Positions 42,275 to 52,232 of a stretch of 64,000 nucleotides of DNA are shown here, piece by piece (position 1 is the stretch's first letter; the number at the start of each line of letters is the position of its first letter). The stretch comes from Stagnihabitans lacustris (GTDB taxonomy: Bacteria; Pseudomonadota; Alphaproteobacteria; Rhodobacterales; Rhodobacteraceae). The position numbers and the translations under genes were made by a program. The notes below the pieces were generated by a model. That model was not told the origin of the DNA. It was given only the letters and a program-made list of their open reading frames with translations, and did not search any database. The DNA lies in the NCBI RefSeq assembly GCF_025950525.1, contig NZ_JAPDGS010000011.1, forward strand, positions 1 to 64,000. Direction: 5' to 3'.

Positions 42275-42301
42275 GAAAAGGGCCCCGAAACCGGAGCCCT
42301 T
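42275..42301 (-). terminator. Intrinsic terminator of the bactofilin operon
   Basis: On the minus strand AAGGGCTCCGG-ttt-CGGGGCCCTT (one mismatch) is followed by TTCATTTT, 26 nt after the bactofilin stop. Confidence 0.82.
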
Positions 42302-42327
42302 GGGACCATCTGGCAAAAGGGGGTCGT

Positions 42328-42816
42328 TTAGACGCCTTCGCCCGAAACCGGCGGCGGCAGGGCCCCGCGCGAGGTCGCCAGCGGGTCTTCCTGACGCTGG
42401 ACCGAGCCTTCGAAATGCGCGCCCGATTCGATGGCGATCGTCTTGTGGATGATGTCGCCTTCGACCCGCGCGGTCGAGGTCAGGCGGACCTTCAGGCCCC
42501 GCACGCGACCGATCACGCGGCCATTGACCACGATGTCATCGGCGACGATCTCGCCGCGGATCGTGGCGCTTTCGCCCACGGTCAGCAGATGGGCGCGGAT
42601 ATCGCCCTCGACCGTGCCTTCGACCTGGATATCGCCCGAGGTCTTCAGGTTGCCGACCACCGTCAGGTCGGCCGACAGGATCGAGGCCCCCACCTTGCCG
42701 CGGGGTGCGGCAGGCGTGTAGTCCGTCGCGGGTTTTGTCATCGGGGCCTCCGGTGCCTTGGGTTTATCTCCCTCGCCCTTGGGTCCGGGTTCATTGATGC
42801 GACTCTTAGAAAACAT
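42328..42816 (-). CDS. Bactofilin (polymer-forming cytoskeletal protein)
   Basis: A 162-aa bactofilin. A proline-rich unstructured N-terminus (about 1-40) precedes a right-handed beta-helix core (about 43-135) of repeating V/I-G-x-G turns (LTVVGNLKTSGDIQVEGTVE, DIVVNGRVIGRVRG) and a short tail. Bactofilins self-assemble into nucleotide-free filaments that place cell-wall enzymes. Its start overlaps the end of the upstream M23 peptidase gene by 11 nt, so the two are coupled. A terminator follows. Confidence 0.93.
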   Translation of the reverse strand: MFSKSRINEPGPKGEGDKPKAPEAPMTKPATDYTPAAPRGKVGASILSADLTVVGNLKTSGDIQVEGTVEGDIRAHLLTVGESATIRGEIVADDIVVNGRVIGRVRGLKVRLTSTARVEGDIIHKTIAIESGAHFEGSVQRQEDPLATSRGALPPPVSGEGV

Positions 42817-44125
42817 CTCTCGCAGCCCTTATGAAGGTCATCGGATTGACGGCGGTCCCGCTGAGGCGGACCTCGTAGTGAAGGTGAGTGCCGGTGGACC
42901 GGCCCGAGTTGCCCATATCACCGATTTTTTCGCCGCGCGATACCTTTTGACCGACAGAAACGCCGATCTCCGACAGGTGTCCATAGCGGGTCTCGATGCC
43001 AAAGGCATGTTTGATCTTGATCAGCCGGCCATAGCCCGATTCCCAGCCGGCATAGGTGACGGTTCCATCGGCCGTGGCATAGATCGGATCGCCATAATCG
43101 CCGGCAAGGTCCTGGCCCTCATGCATCTTGTGGCGGCCATTGATCGGGTCATTGCGCCCGCCGAAGCCCGAGGTCATGCGGAACGAGGTCTTGACCGGCA
43201 AGCCCAGCGGCACCTTGAACGCCGCCATCCGGTAGGTGTTCAGCGTATCCATGCTGGCCAGAATCGCATTGGCCCGCGTCTCGTCGGGACTGCCCGACAG
43301 GCCCATGGTCGACAGCTTGATCGGCACCAGCGGACCGCCCTGGCCCGAATAGCCCGAGCGCACCGCGGAAATCAGGTCATCGGGGTTCAGGCCCGCCGCT
43401 TCGAACATCTTCTCCAGGGGCTCGACCGAGACGGTCAGCGCTTCTTCCAGCTTGGCAAAGATGATGGCGTTGCGCGCCTCGACCTCGGCCTTGGCCTTGG
43501 CGACCTCGGCGGTTTTCGCTTCGGCCTTGGCGACCTCTCCGGCCATGCCGTCGCGGTCGCGGGCGGCGGCGGTCAGGGCCTCGGTCATCAGGTCGACGGT
43601 CTGGGCCAAGTCCTCGGCCTGCAGGGCAGGGCCCTGGACCGTGCCCGCCAGCGCCGCCACTTCGGCCCGGGCGGCGTCGCGCTCGCCAATGGTGCGGCGC
43701 AAGGTGTTCTGAATGACGTCGATCCCGGTTTCCAACTCGCGCAAGCGGGTTTCCGAGGCCAAAAGCCGCTCTTGCATGGCCGAAACCTGCTGCAGCGCCA
43801 GGTTAAAGCGCGCCTGGGCGCCAGCGGCCTCGGTCACGCGCAAATCCCGGTCGGCCGAAAGCGCCTCAAGCCGTTCCGCAAAGACTTCGGTCTGGCTGGC
43901 GACCTGGTCGCGGCTGTTGGCCTGGCCCAGCATGTCGACGATCAGCAGGGCAGAGGCGACCATCATCCAGCCCGTGGCCAGAACGCCAATCATCAGCCCC
44001 ATGGCCTGGGTCACGGGGCGCAGGCGGACGAATCGCGTGGCCGTGTCAGATTTAAGGAACAGCCTTTGCTCGGGGAACCACGGTTCCAGGGCGAGGTTGA
44101 GGCGAAAGGCGAAACGTTGAAGCAC
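42806..44125 (-). CDS. M23 family metallopeptidase with coiled coil
   Basis: A 439-aa inner-membrane-anchored protein. An N-terminal helix (about 40-64) is followed by a long periplasmic coiled coil (about 75-225) and a C-terminal LytM/M23 domain. The zinc-site residues are present: HEGQDLAGDYGDPIYA and the HLHYE motif near the C-terminus. A GTG start is used behind AAGGA. Coupling with a bactofilin recalls the LmdC-BacA pair that shapes growth zones in other alphaproteobacteria; a shared role here is inferred. Confidence 0.9.
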   Translation of the reverse strand: MLQRFAFRLNLALEPWFPEQRLFLKSDTATRFVRLRPVTQAMGLMIGVLATGWMMVASALLIVDMLGQANSRDQVASQTEVFAERLEALSADRDLRVTEAAGAQARFNLALQQVSAMQERLLASETRLRELETGIDVIQNTLRRTIGERDAARAEVAALAGTVQGPALQAEDLAQTVDLMTEALTAAARDRDGMAGEVAKAEAKTAEVAKAKAEVEARNAIIFAKLEEALTVSVEPLEKMFEAAGLNPDDLISAVRSGYSGQGGPLVPIKLSTMGLSGSPDETRANAILASMDTLNTYRMAAFKVPLGLPVKTSFRMTSGFGGRNDPINGRHKMHEGQDLAGDYGDPIYATADGTVTYAGWESGYGRLIKIKHAFGIETRYGHLSEIGVSVGQKVSRGEKIGDMGNSGRSTGTHLHYEVRLSGTAVNPMTFIRAARDVF

Positions 44126-44292
44126 GTCGTCCGGTTCCTTGGGTCAGGGCTTTTCCTTGGCTAGCCTTGTGGGGCGCAGGTTTCAACCATGGCGCCAGGC
44201 AGGGGGCGCGCGCTTTGCGGGAATCCGCTGAAAGGCGTCCTGCCAAAGGACCCCAAGCCCCCTTTGGTCGCGCCCTGCCGACGCAAGGCAAT

Positions 44293-45117
44293 TCAGCCCC
44301 CTTGGCCTCGCGCCTCGACCAGCGGCCAATAGAAATCCGGCGGCAGCCCGGCATCGGCGCGCTTTTCCTCGTTGAACGGCGGCTTCAGCGATCCGTGGAA
44401 ATAACGCCGGACGAGGTCGTGAAAGACCTCCTTCGGGTCGGTCCCCTCCCGCCCGCACAGCCAGTTGAACCATTTCGACCCATAGGCGACATGGGAGACC
44501 TCTTCGGCATAGATCACCTGCAAGGCCGCCACCGCCCCGGCCTCGCCCGCCCCCTGGAACAGCGCGATCATGCCCGGAGTCACGTCCAGCCCCCGCGCCT
44601 CCAGCACCATGGGCACCACCGCAAGCCGCGCCTGCAGATCGCCCATCGTATCCTCGGCCGCGCGCCACATCCCGGCATGGGCAGGCAGGGCGCCGTAATG
44701 TGACCCCATGGCCGCAAGGCAGTCGCACAGCATCAGGAAATGCCGACACTCGTCATCTGCCGCCCGGACCCAGTCGTCGTAAAACCCCAAAGGCATGGGC
44801 TGATCGCAAAACCGCGCGATGATGTCCCAATGCAGATCGACCGCGTTCAGCTCGATATGGGCCACGGCATGCAACATGGCCTGCCGCCCCGCCAGACTGC
44901 CCGGCTTGCGGCGCGGCACGTCGCGCGGGTCCAAAAGCTCCGGCGCCGCAGGCCGCGCGGGCTGCAAAGGCGGCTCCGCCCGCCCCACGGCCAAAGGCAC
45001 CCCCGCGGCACGAGACGCCAACCAGGCCGCCGCATGCGCGCGCCCCAAGCTGACCTTCTGCAAGGCATCCCCGCAGGTCAGCACTTCGACCGCCATTTCC
45101 GCCAAAGTCAAAGCCAT
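44293..45117 (-). CDS. DUF455 family ferritin-like protein
   Basis: A 274-aa protein predicted to form a ferritin-like four-helix bundle. Di-metal-type Glu/His residues occur in HIELNAVDLHWD, ADDECRHFLML, LEARGLD and YAEEVSHVAYG. DUF455 is widespread in proteobacteria and uncharacterised; metal binding is inferred from the pattern. GGAGG precedes the ATG. It lies downstream of bcp on the same strand, separated by dispersed element F. Confidence 0.85.
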   Translation of the reverse strand: MALTLAEMAVEVLTCGDALQKVSLGRAHAAAWLASRAAGVPLAVGRAEPPLQPARPAAPELLDPRDVPRRKPGSLAGRQAMLHAVAHIELNAVDLHWDIIARFCDQPMPLGFYDDWVRAADDECRHFLMLCDCLAAMGSHYGALPAHAGMWRAAEDTMGDLQARLAVVPMVLEARGLDVTPGMIALFQGAGEAGAVAALQVIYAEEVSHVAYGSKWFNWLCGREGTDPKEVFHDLVRRYFHGSLKPPFNEEKRADAGLPPDFYWPLVEARGQGG

Positions 45118-45176
45118 GCGCCACCTCCCCCCGCCCTATCGCATCTGCGCCGGACCCCGGGCAAGCGTGTCTCATT

Positions 45177-45230
45177 CATCTTTTCACAAATATCCCGGGG
45201 GAGGTCTGGAGGGGGCAGCGCCCCCTCCAG
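45177..45230 (-). repeat. Dispersed hairpin-ATATTT element, copy F (tail type 2)
   Basis: On the minus strand the hairpin CTGGAGGGGGC-gct-GCCCCCTCCAG (perfect 11 bp) is followed by ACCTCCCCCGGGATATTTG and TGAAAAGATG. It lies 15 nt past the bcp stop in the direction of transcription, a terminator-like position. Confidence 0.8.
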
Positions 45231-45245
45231 CGCTGTCCGCAAGAC

Positions 45246-45713
45246 CTAGCCCTTGACGGCGGCCAGAACCTCGGCCGCGTGTCCCTTGACCTTCTCGACC
45301 CGCCAGATCGCGCCCAGGGTGCCATCCGCCTCGATCAGAAAGGTCGTGCGCAAGACGCCCACCACTTGCTTGCCAAAGAAGATCTTCTCGCCATAAGCGC
45401 CCCAATCCTCCATCACATGACCGTCCTTGTCCGACAGCAACGCCATGCCAAGCCCCTGCTTGGCCGCAAACTTGCGGTGCTTTTCCACCCCGTCCTTTGA
45501 CAGGCCCAGCACCGTAACCCCGGCGGCCTGGAACGCGGGCAAGAGCGCCTGGAACTCCATGATCTCGTTGGTGCAAGAGGGCGTGCCATCGGCGCCATAG
45601 GTGAACAGCACCACCCGCCCGCCCCGCAAGGCCTGCAGCGTGACCGCGCTGCCATCCTCGCGCAGAAGGGTGAAATCGGGGGCGGGCTGGCCTGCAACGA
45701 GGGTCTGGGTCAT
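45246..45713 (-). CDS. bcp: Peroxiredoxin, Bcp/PrxQ type (atypical active site)
   Basis: A 155-aa thioredoxin-fold peroxidase of the Bcp size. The peroxidatic Cys47 is in YGADGTPSCTNE. In Bcp this stretch normally reads about FYPKDxTPGCT, with an invariant Pro four residues before the Thr; here that position is Gly40. Thr44 and Cys47 are kept and no obvious second Cys follows within five residues. It would reduce peroxides in the cytosol, but activity may be altered. It diverges from the DUF3971 gene. Confidence 0.85.
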   Translation of the reverse strand: MTQTLVAGQPAPDFTLLREDGSAVTLQALRGGRVVLFTYGADGTPSCTNEIMEFQALLPAFQAAGVTVLGLSKDGVEKHRKFAAKQGLGMALLSDKDGHVMEDWGAYGEKIFFGKQVVGVLRTTFLIEADGTLGAIWRVEKVKGHAAEVLAAVKG

Positions 45714-45820
45714 CCGAAGGGCTCCTTTGTGGCCTCTGCGGGCAAAATCCCGCCTTTCCTTGGCGTTCTAGTTGCCTTGGGCCAAAGATAAAGGCATGCC
45801 GGGAAAAATCTGACCCGCAA

Positions 45821-45884
45821 TTCGGGCAAACCAGACTTCGGGCACAGCAGACTTCGGGCAAAGCGGACATCGGGCAAACCAGGA
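45821..45884 (+). repeat. Four 16-bp direct repeats at the start of the DUF3971 gene
   Basis: TTCGGGCAAACCAGAC at 45821 and variants at 45837, 45853 and 45869 run directly into the ATG at 45884. The last copy replaces the usual ribosome-binding position (ACCAGG). In the bcp orientation the array lies about 110 nt upstream of that start. Confidence 0.93.
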
Positions 45885-48800
45885 TGACAGGTCCCAAGGA
45901 CAAAGCTGCGGGCAACAGCGCCCCCCTGGTGCTTGCGCCAGAGCAACGCCTTGTCCCGGGCCCGGACACCCGTTCCCCCGCCGATTCCCACCTGGACGCT
46001 GCCCCCGACACTCTGGCCCCCGACATTCTGGCACCTGACCAAGCCGCCCCCACCAAGGCGGAGCGGCGCAAGGGGGAGCGTCGGCAAAGCGCGTCCCCCG
46101 CCCCGCTCCACGAGCGCCGCCGCAAGGACCGCCGCCACCGCTCTGGCCTGGGGGGACGGCTGGTGTTCCTGGCGCTGGTGGCCATCCTGGGTCTTGGCCT
46201 TCTGGCGCTGAACGGGCGGACCATTCCGCTGCCGGTCTGGGTCGTGGTCGAGATCGAAAAGCGCCTGAACGATTCGCTGGCCAAGGTCCTGCCGCAGAAT
46301 GCCGCCGCGGTGGGGGGGATCACCCTGACCATCGGCACCGACTGGACGCCCGTGCTGGACATCGAGGACCTGTCGCTGTTGCAGCCCTCGGGTCAGACGC
46401 TGTTGACCCTGCCGGAAACCCATCTGGCGCTGGACCCGGGCAGTCTGCTGCACGGCGTGATCCAGCCGCAAAGCCTGCGGATCGTGGGCGCGCGGCTGGC
46501 GATCCGGCGCGACCGGGACGGGCGGCTGGACCTGGATCTGGGCAACCAGACGTCGACCGCTCAGACCCCGGGCCCCGGGCTGGACAGCCCCGCCCAGGCC
46601 TTTGCCCTGCTGGACGCGGCCTTTGCCCAGCCTGCCTTCGCCAAACTGACCCGGATCGAGGCCGAGGCGCTAAGCCTGACCCTGACCGATCAGCGCCTTG
46701 GCAAGACCTGGACGGTGGGCGATGGCCGGCTTTCGGTCGACAATGGCCCGAAAGAGCTTGCGGCTCAGCTGGCCATGACGCTGGTCACGGGGGGCCAGGG
46801 GTCTTCTCAGGCGGTGCTGACGGCGGTTCTGGCCAAGGGGAGCCAATCGGCGCGGCTTTCGGCCGAGGTGACGCAGGTTTCGGCCGCGGACCTCGCCTCG
46901 GGGGCGCCGGCGCTGGCCTGGCTGGGGGTGCTGGATGCGCCGATCTCGGGGCGGCTGGCGACGACGATCGGGCCTGCGGGCGTCACCGCGCTGGAAGGGC
47001 GGCTGGACATCGGCGCGGGCGCCCTGCGCCCCACGCCCGCCACGACCCCCGTGGCCTTTGACCGCGCCAGCCTGGGCCTGGGCTTTGATCCTGCGGCCGG
47101 GCGCATCCTTTTGACCGACCTGTCCTTGCAAAGCCGCAGCCTGCGCCTGACGGCCAAGGGTCAGGCCTATATGATCGACGACCAGGGCCAGCGCGCCACG
47201 GGGCCCCTGTCAGCGCGCATCCCCGCGGCCTTTCTGGGGCAATTGTCGATCCAGGACCTGTCGGTCGATCCCGATGGCCTGTTCGAGGCCCCGGTGCAGT
47301 TCAGCCAGGGCGCGGTGGATGTCCGCCTGAAGCTGGACCCTTTCACGCTGGACATCGGCCAATTCACCCTGGCCGAGGCGGGCGACACCCTCAGCCTGAA
47401 AGGCCGCATCAGCGCCTCGCCCAAGGGGTGGACCACGGCCATCGACCTGGACCTGAACCGCATCTCACGCGACAGGCTTTTGGCGATCTGGCCCCTGCGG
47501 CTGGTGCCGGGCACCAGGTCCTGGGTCGAGGGCAACATCCGCAACGCCCTGCTGAAAGACCTGAAGGCCGGCCTGCGCCTGGCGCCGGGCCAAGAGCCGC
47601 GGGCGGAAATCGCCTATGCCTTTTCCGAGGCCGAATTGCGCTTCATGCCCAAGATGCCGCCGGTGACGGGGGCCGAGGGCTATTCGACGATCCAGGGCCG
47701 GACCTATACGCTGGTCGTGACCAAGGGCACCTTGACCCCCCCCGAGGGCGGGCGGCTGGATGTCGCGGGCACCGTCTTTGCCGTGCCGGACATCACGCTG
47801 AAGCCGGCCAGCGCCGATATCGCCTTGCGGGTGCGCGGGCCGCTGACCGCGACGCTGTCCTTGCTGGATCAGCCGCCGTTGTCCTATCTGCGCAAGGCGG
47901 GTCAGCCGGTGGACCTTGGCGCGGGCGAGGTCGATCTTGCCGCCCGCATCCAGTTCCCGCTGATTGCCCGCGTCTTGCAAGAGCATGTGACGTTGGATGT
48001 CCGCGCCGTGGTGCGGGATTTCGTCTCGGACAAGCTGATCAAGGGCCACCGTGTCACGGCGCCCGCGCTGGATGTGCATGTGACCTCGACCGATCTGACC
48101 ATCACGGGGAAGGGCCGCGTCGGCGCCGTGCCCTTTGACATGGTCCTGACGCAAGAGATCCCGCAACAGCCGCTGTCGCCGCGCCAGGTGGCCTTGGCGG
48201 CCAAGGTCCCGGCCTCGATGCCGATCTATCCCGATCCGGTGCCGCCCAAGCCCACGCTGATTTCCGCGACGGTGACGCTGTCGCCCGCGGCGGTCAGCGA
48301 ATTCCGCCTGGGCCTGCCGAAATCGGCGGTGGCGGGCGAGGGTCCGGCTCGGGTCGATGTGACCTTGATGCGGGGCCAGCCGGGGCGTCTGATCCTGACA
48401 TCAGAGCTGGCGGGCCTGACCCTGGCCATCCCGGAGCTGGGGTGGCGCAAGGGGGCCAAGACCAAGGGTGCGCTGCGGGCCGAGGTGACTTTGGGCGCCG
48501 TGCCGCGGGTCGATGTGCTGCAATTGGACGCGCCGGGGCTTGCGGCGCGGGGGCGTGTCACCCTGCGGCCGGACGGGCTGTTGGACCTCGCGCGCTTTGA
48601 CGAGGTCAAGATGGGCGCCTGGCTGGAGGGCGCGTTGGACATCCGCGGTCAGGGCAAGAACCCGGTGGACTTTGCCCTGACCTCGGGCAGCATCGACCTG
48701 CGCAAATTCCCGCAGGACCGCGGCGGGCAGGGCGGACCAGGGACGAACCGGATCACGGCTGACCTGTCGTCGCTGCGAGTGTCAGAGGGGATCAGGCTGC

Positions 48801-49486
48801 AACCCTTCCGCGGCGAGTTCACCTTGCGTGGCGGGTTCAACGGCACCTTTCAGGGCCGGGTGAACGGCGCGGCGCCTGTGACGGGCACCGTCGTGCCCAC
48901 CGCCCATGGCTCTGCCGTGCGGATCGAGGCCGGGGACGCGGGCGCGGTGGCCCGGGACGCGGGCCTGTTCGCCTCGGCCTATGGCGGGGGGATGACGCTG
49001 TCCCTTGTGCCGCAAGCCGCCGTCGGGGTCTATGATGGCACCTTGCGCATCGACCAGGTCCGGGTGCGGTATGGGTCCTTCATGGCGGACCTGCTGTCGG
49101 CCATCTCGGTCGTGGGGCTGTTGGAACAACTGGGCGGCGAGGGCATCCTTTTCGACCGCGCCGAGGGCAGCTTTCTGCTGACCCCCGATGTGATCGAGGT
49201 CCGCCGCGGCTCGGCCATCGGCCTGTCGATGGGGGTCTCGCTTGAGGGTCTTTACCGCCAGGACGCGCAGGCCTTTGACATGCGCGGCGTCGTGTCGCCC
49301 ATCTATCTGTTGAACGGCATCGGCGCCGTCCTGACCCGCAAGGGCGAGGGGCTGTTCGGCTTTGCCTATACATTGCGCGGAACGGCTGGCGACCCTCAGG
49401 TCAGCGTGAACCCGCTTTCGATCCTGACCCCGGGGATGTTCCGCGAAATCTTCCGCGCCCCCGCTCCACAAGGAAATGGCGGATGA
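45884..49486 (+). CDS. Large DUF3971 / AsmA-like (YhdP-type) envelope protein
   Basis: A 1200-aa protein. A charged cytosolic N-terminus (about 1-88, basic run RRKGERR and RRRKDRRHR) is followed by one membrane helix (about 90-112) and a very long beta-rich periplasmic part with DUF3971 (about 390-650) and an AsmA-like C-terminal region (about 900-1180). Proteins of this class bridge inner and outer membranes and are linked to phospholipid transport (YhdP, TamB, AsmA). It overlaps queA by ATGA. The start codon sits at the end of a tandem repeat, without a clear ribosome site. Confidence 0.85.
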   Translation: MTGPKDKAAGNSAPLVLAPEQRLVPGPDTRSPADSHLDAAPDTLAPDILAPDQAAPTKAERRKGERRQSASPAPLHERRRKDRRHRSGLGGRLVFLALVAILGLGLLALNGRTIPLPVWVVVEIEKRLNDSLAKVLPQNAAAVGGITLTIGTDWTPVLDIEDLSLLQPSGQTLLTLPETHLALDPGSLLHGVIQPQSLRIVGARLAIRRDRDGRLDLDLGNQTSTAQTPGPGLDSPAQAFALLDAAFAQPAFAKLTRIEAEALSLTLTDQRLGKTWTVGDGRLSVDNGPKELAAQLAMTLVTGGQGSSQAVLTAVLAKGSQSARLSAEVTQVSAADLASGAPALAWLGVLDAPISGRLATTIGPAGVTALEGRLDIGAGALRPTPATTPVAFDRASLGLGFDPAAGRILLTDLSLQSRSLRLTAKGQAYMIDDQGQRATGPLSARIPAAFLGQLSIQDLSVDPDGLFEAPVQFSQGAVDVRLKLDPFTLDIGQFTLAEAGDTLSLKGRISASPKGWTTAIDLDLNRISRDRLLAIWPLRLVPGTRSWVEGNIRNALLKDLKAGLRLAPGQEPRAEIAYAFSEAELRFMPKMPPVTGAEGYSTIQGRTYTLVVTKGTLTPPEGGRLDVAGTVFAVPDITLKPASADIALRVRGPLTATLSLLDQPPLSYLRKAGQPVDLGAGEVDLAARIQFPLIARVLQEHVTLDVRAVVRDFVSDKLIKGHRVTAPALDVHVTSTDLTITGKGRVGAVPFDMVLTQEIPQQPLSPRQVALAAKVPASMPIYPDPVPPKPTLISATVTLSPAAVSEFRLGLPKSAVAGEGPARVDVTLMRGQPGRLILTSELAGLTLAIPELGWRKGAKTKGALRAEVTLGAVPRVDVLQLDAPGLAARGRVTLRPDGLLDLARFDEVKMGAWLEGALDIRGQGKNPVDFALTSGSIDLRKFPQDRGGQGGPGTNRITADLSSLRVSEGIRLQPFRGEFTLRGGFNGTFQGRVNGAAPVTGTVVPTAHGSAVRIEAGDAGAVARDAGLFASAYGGGMTLSLVPQAAVGVYDGTLRIDQVRVRYGSFMADLLSAISVVGLLEQLGGEGILFDRAEGSFLLTPDVIEVRRGSAIGLSMGVSLEGLYRQDAQAFDMRGVVSPIYLLNGIGAVLTRKGEGLFGFAYTLRGTAGDPQVSVNPLSILTPGMFREIFRAPAPQGNGG

Positions 49487-50529
49487 ACCTGTCCGATTTC
49501 GACTTTGACTTGCCCGAGGCGCTGATTGCGACAAGGCCCATGACCCCGCGGTCGGATGCGCGGCTTTTGGTGGTGCAGGGGGCGGCGATGCGCGATGCTT
49601 TCGTGCGCGACCTGGTCGATGTCTTTCGCCCCGGCGACCGGCTGGTCTTGAACAACACCAAGGTGATCCCGGCGCGGCTGTCTGGCACGCGGGCCCGTGG
49701 CGATGCGGTGGCCAAGGTGGAAATCACCCTGCTGGAGCCGCGCGCGACTGGCTGGCGGGCGCTGGCCAAACCCCTGCGCAAGGTGAATATGGGCGAGGTG
49801 ATCCGGTTCTCGGACAGGCTTTCGGCCCAGGTTGCGGAAAAGTCGGAAACCGACCTGGTGCTGGCCTTCAACCTGGTGGGGGATGACTTTGACGCGGCCC
49901 TGGCCGAGGCCGGGCAAATGCCGCTGCCGCCCTATATCGCGGCCAAGCGCGCCCCCGATGCGCAGGATATGACCGACTACCAGACCGTCTTTGCCCGCCA
50001 TTCCGGCGCGGTGGCCGCCCCCACGGCCTCCTTGCATTTCGAACCCTGGCTCTTGCAGGCCCTAGCCGACAAGGGCGTGACCTTTACCGAAGTGACGCTG
50101 CATGTCGGGGCGGGGACGTTTTTGCCGGTCAAGGTGCAGGATGTGACGACCCACAAGATGCACGCCGAATGGGGCGAAGTCACCGAGGCGGCCGCGGCCG
50201 AGATCAACGCGACCCGTGCCGCGGGCGGTCGCGTGATCCCAGTGGGGACAACGGCGCTGCGGCTGATCGAAAGCGCCGCCGTGACCGGTCAGGTGGAACC
50301 TTGGCGCGGGCCGACCGACATCTTCATCTATCCGGGCTATCGCTGGCGCGTGACCTCTGGCCTGATGACGAATTTTCACCTGCCCAAGTCGACCCTGTTG
50401 ATGCTGGTGTCGGCTCTGATGGGCAAAGAGGTGATGGACCGCGTCTATGCCCATGCGGTCGCCACGGGCTATCGGTTCTTTTCCTATGGCGATGCCTCGG
50501 TGCTGTTTCCGACTTCGCAAACTGACTGA
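49483..50529 (+). CDS. queA: S-adenosylmethionine:tRNA ribosyltransferase-isomerase
   Basis: A 348-aa QueA that transfers and isomerises the ribosyl group of SAM onto 7-aminomethyl-7-deazaguanine in tRNA, giving epoxyqueuosine. Family blocks include [20 protein letters not shown] near the N-terminus, [29 protein letters not shown], and the C-terminal [18 protein letters not shown]. It overlaps the DUF3971 stop by ATGA, so its expression depends on that gene. Confidence 0.97.
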   Translation: MNLSDFDFDLPEALIATRPMTPRSDARLLVVQGAAMRDAFVRDLVDVFRPGDRLVLNNTKVIPARLSGTRARGDAVAKVEITLLEPRATGWRALAKPLRKVNMGEVIRFSDRLSAQVAEKSETDLVLAFNLVGDDFDAALAEAGQMPLPPYIAAKRAPDAQDMTDYQTVFARHSGAVAAPTASLHFEPWLLQALADKGVTFTEVTLHVGAGTFLPVKVQDVTTHKMHAEWGEVTEAAAAEINATRAAGGRVIPVGTTALRLIESAAVTGQVEPWRGPTDIFIYPGYRWRVTSGLMTNFHLPKSTLLMLVSALMGKEVMDRVYAHAVATGYRFFSYGDASVLFPTSQTD

Positions 50530-50609
50530 AAAACGGGCGAAATGCCGGCGAATCGCGGGGGTTTTGTTAACCAAACCTCGTTAGGCTTTCCCCAGATATG
50601 GAGGAAGCC

Positions 50610-52034
50610 ATGACGTCTCCCGAGCCCAGCTTTCGCGAAAGTGTCGATCTGATGTTTGACCGGGCCTCGGCCCATCTGGACCTGTCGCCGGGTTTGGCCG
50701 CCAAGATCAAGGTCTGCAACTCTACCTATACGGTGCGGTTTGGCGTGCGATTGCGCGGCGAAATCAAGACATTCACCGGTTACAGGTCGGTCCATTCCGA
50801 ACATATGGAACCGGTGAAGGGCGGCATCCGCTATGCGCTGTCGGTCCATCAGGACGAGGTCGAGGCGCTGGCGGCCCTGATGACCTATAAATGCGCGCTG
50901 GTCGAAACGCCTTTTGGCGGGTCCAAAGGCGGGCTGTGCATCGACCCCCGCGCCTGGGACGAACACGAGCTGGAACAGATCACGCGGCGCTTTGCCTATG
51001 AGCTGATCAAGCGCGACCTGATCCATCCGGCCCAGAATGTGCCGGCGCCTGACATGGGGACCGGAGAGCGTGAGATGGCCTGGATCGCCGACCAATATGC
51101 CCGGATGAACACGACCGATATCAACGCCAAGGCCTGTGTGACCGGGAAACCGCCCCATGCCGGCGGGATCAAGGGCCGGGTCGAGGCGACGGGCCGCGGC
51201 GTGCAATATGCGCTGCGCGAGTTCTTTCGGTATAAGGACGACGTGGCGCGGGCGGGGCTTTCGGGAACGCTGGACGGCAAAAGGGTTGTGGTTCAGGGGC
51301 TTGGGAACGTCGGCTATCACGCGGCCAAGTTCCTGGCCGAAGAGGACGGCTGCAAGGTCATCGCGGTGGCCGAACGCGACGGTGCCGTGGTCAACGAAGC
51401 CGGCGTCGATATCGAGGCGCTGAAGGCCCATCTGGGGGAAACCAAGGGCTCGGTCCAGGGGTTCACCGGCGGGCGGATCATCGACAGCGCCTTGGCCTTG
51501 GAACTGGCCTGCGACATCCTGATCCCCGCCGCGATGGAGGGGGTGATCCACAAGGGCAACGCCGCCCGCATCCAGGCGCCCCTGATACTGGAAGCTGCGA
51601 ATGGCCCCATCACCTTTGGCGCCGACGAGATCTTGCGCGCCAAGGGCGTGGTCATCATCCCCGACCTTTACGCCAATGCCGGCGGTGTGACGGTCAGCTA
51701 TTTCGAATGGGTCAAGAACCTGTCCCACATCCGCTTCGGCCGGATGCAGCGCCGCGCCGAAGAGGCCCGAAGCCGCCTTTTGGTCGAGGAGCTGGAGCGG
51801 CTCTCCTCGGATCAGGGCCTGGGCTGGTCGCTGGCCCCCGGCTTCAAAAGTCAGTTCCTGGAGGGCTCGGACGAATTGGCGCTGGTGCGCTCGGGTCTGG
51901 ATGACACGATGCGCGGGGCTTACCAGTCGATGCGCAAGGAATGGTATGAACGCCCCGGCATCGACCTGCGTGTGGCGGCCTATATCGTGTCCATCGGCCG
52001 GGTGGCGCAGACCTATCGCAGCAAGGGGCTGTAG
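50610..52034 (+). CDS. Glu/Leu/Phe/Val-family dehydrogenase (probable NAD-glutamate dehydrogenase)
   Basis: A 474-aa amino-acid dehydrogenase. The N-terminal domain carries the substrate region EPVKGGIRY, the catalytic-lysine blocks MTYKCAL and PFGGSKGGL, and NVPAPDMGTGEREM. The Rossmann domain (about 215-375) has VQGLGNVGYHAAKFL. Length and the PFGGSKGG signature favour glutamate dehydrogenase, which links 2-oxoglutarate and ammonia, but related branched-chain enzymes cannot be excluded. The ATG at 50610 is used because GGAGGAAG precedes it; an ATG at 50598 overlaps that site. Confidence 0.9.
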   Translation: MTSPEPSFRESVDLMFDRASAHLDLSPGLAAKIKVCNSTYTVRFGVRLRGEIKTFTGYRSVHSEHMEPVKGGIRYALSVHQDEVEALAALMTYKCALVETPFGGSKGGLCIDPRAWDEHELEQITRRFAYELIKRDLIHPAQNVPAPDMGTGEREMAWIADQYARMNTTDINAKACVTGKPPHAGGIKGRVEATGRGVQYALREFFRYKDDVARAGLSGTLDGKRVVVQGLGNVGYHAAKFLAEEDGCKVIAVAERDGAVVNEAGVDIEALKAHLGETKGSVQGFTGGRIIDSALALELACDILIPAAMEGVIHKGNAARIQAPLILEAANGPITFGADEILRAKGVVIIPDLYANAGGVTVSYFEWVKNLSHIRFGRMQRRAEEARSRLLVEELERLSSDQGLGWSLAPGFKSQFLEGSDELALVRSGLDDTMRGAYQSMRKEWYERPGIDLRVAAYIVSIGRVAQTYRSKGL

Positions 52035-52232
52035 GTCCGCAAGGCTTTGCGGCTCTGTCAAGCAAAGCCTCGCGGCTTGGCAGGACCGGGGGCGCCGAAC
52101 CCTGCCGCGCAGAGTTCGACGCCCCGGCCGCCAAGTGACCCCGCCGCCAAGTGACCCGGCCTCAAGTGCCCCGGCCGTCTGCTGACAGGTTCTGTCAGCA
52201 GGCCCTTGGTATCTCCGTGACAAAGGAGACCC
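52035..52232. other. Intergenic region with inverted and tandem repeats
   Basis: Contains AGGCTTTGC...GCAAAGCCT (52051-52079), a likely transcript end for the dehydrogenase; three 14-17-bp repeats of the type GCCGCCAAGTGACC (from 52124); and the perfect hairpin CTGCTGACAG-gtt-CTGTCAGCAG (52179-52201) about 20 nt before the EVE gene's ribosome site. No gene is seen. Confidence 0.65.

Larger units (their letters stand above)
41927..42327. other. Intergenic region with five consecutive hairpins
   Basis: No gene is seen in these 401 nt between the convergent DUF2189 and bactofilin genes. The hairpin cluster (42004-42213) and the bactofilin terminator (42275-42301) are annotated separately. Open frames through it on both strands look like by-products of GC-rich palindromes. 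Confidence 0.75.

Noticed and set aside
40643..42316. 557-residue minus-strand frame across prfB-DUF2189
   Set aside because: It runs through direct repeats, a terminator and the hairpin cluster; Arg/Pro/Gln-rich with no family match.
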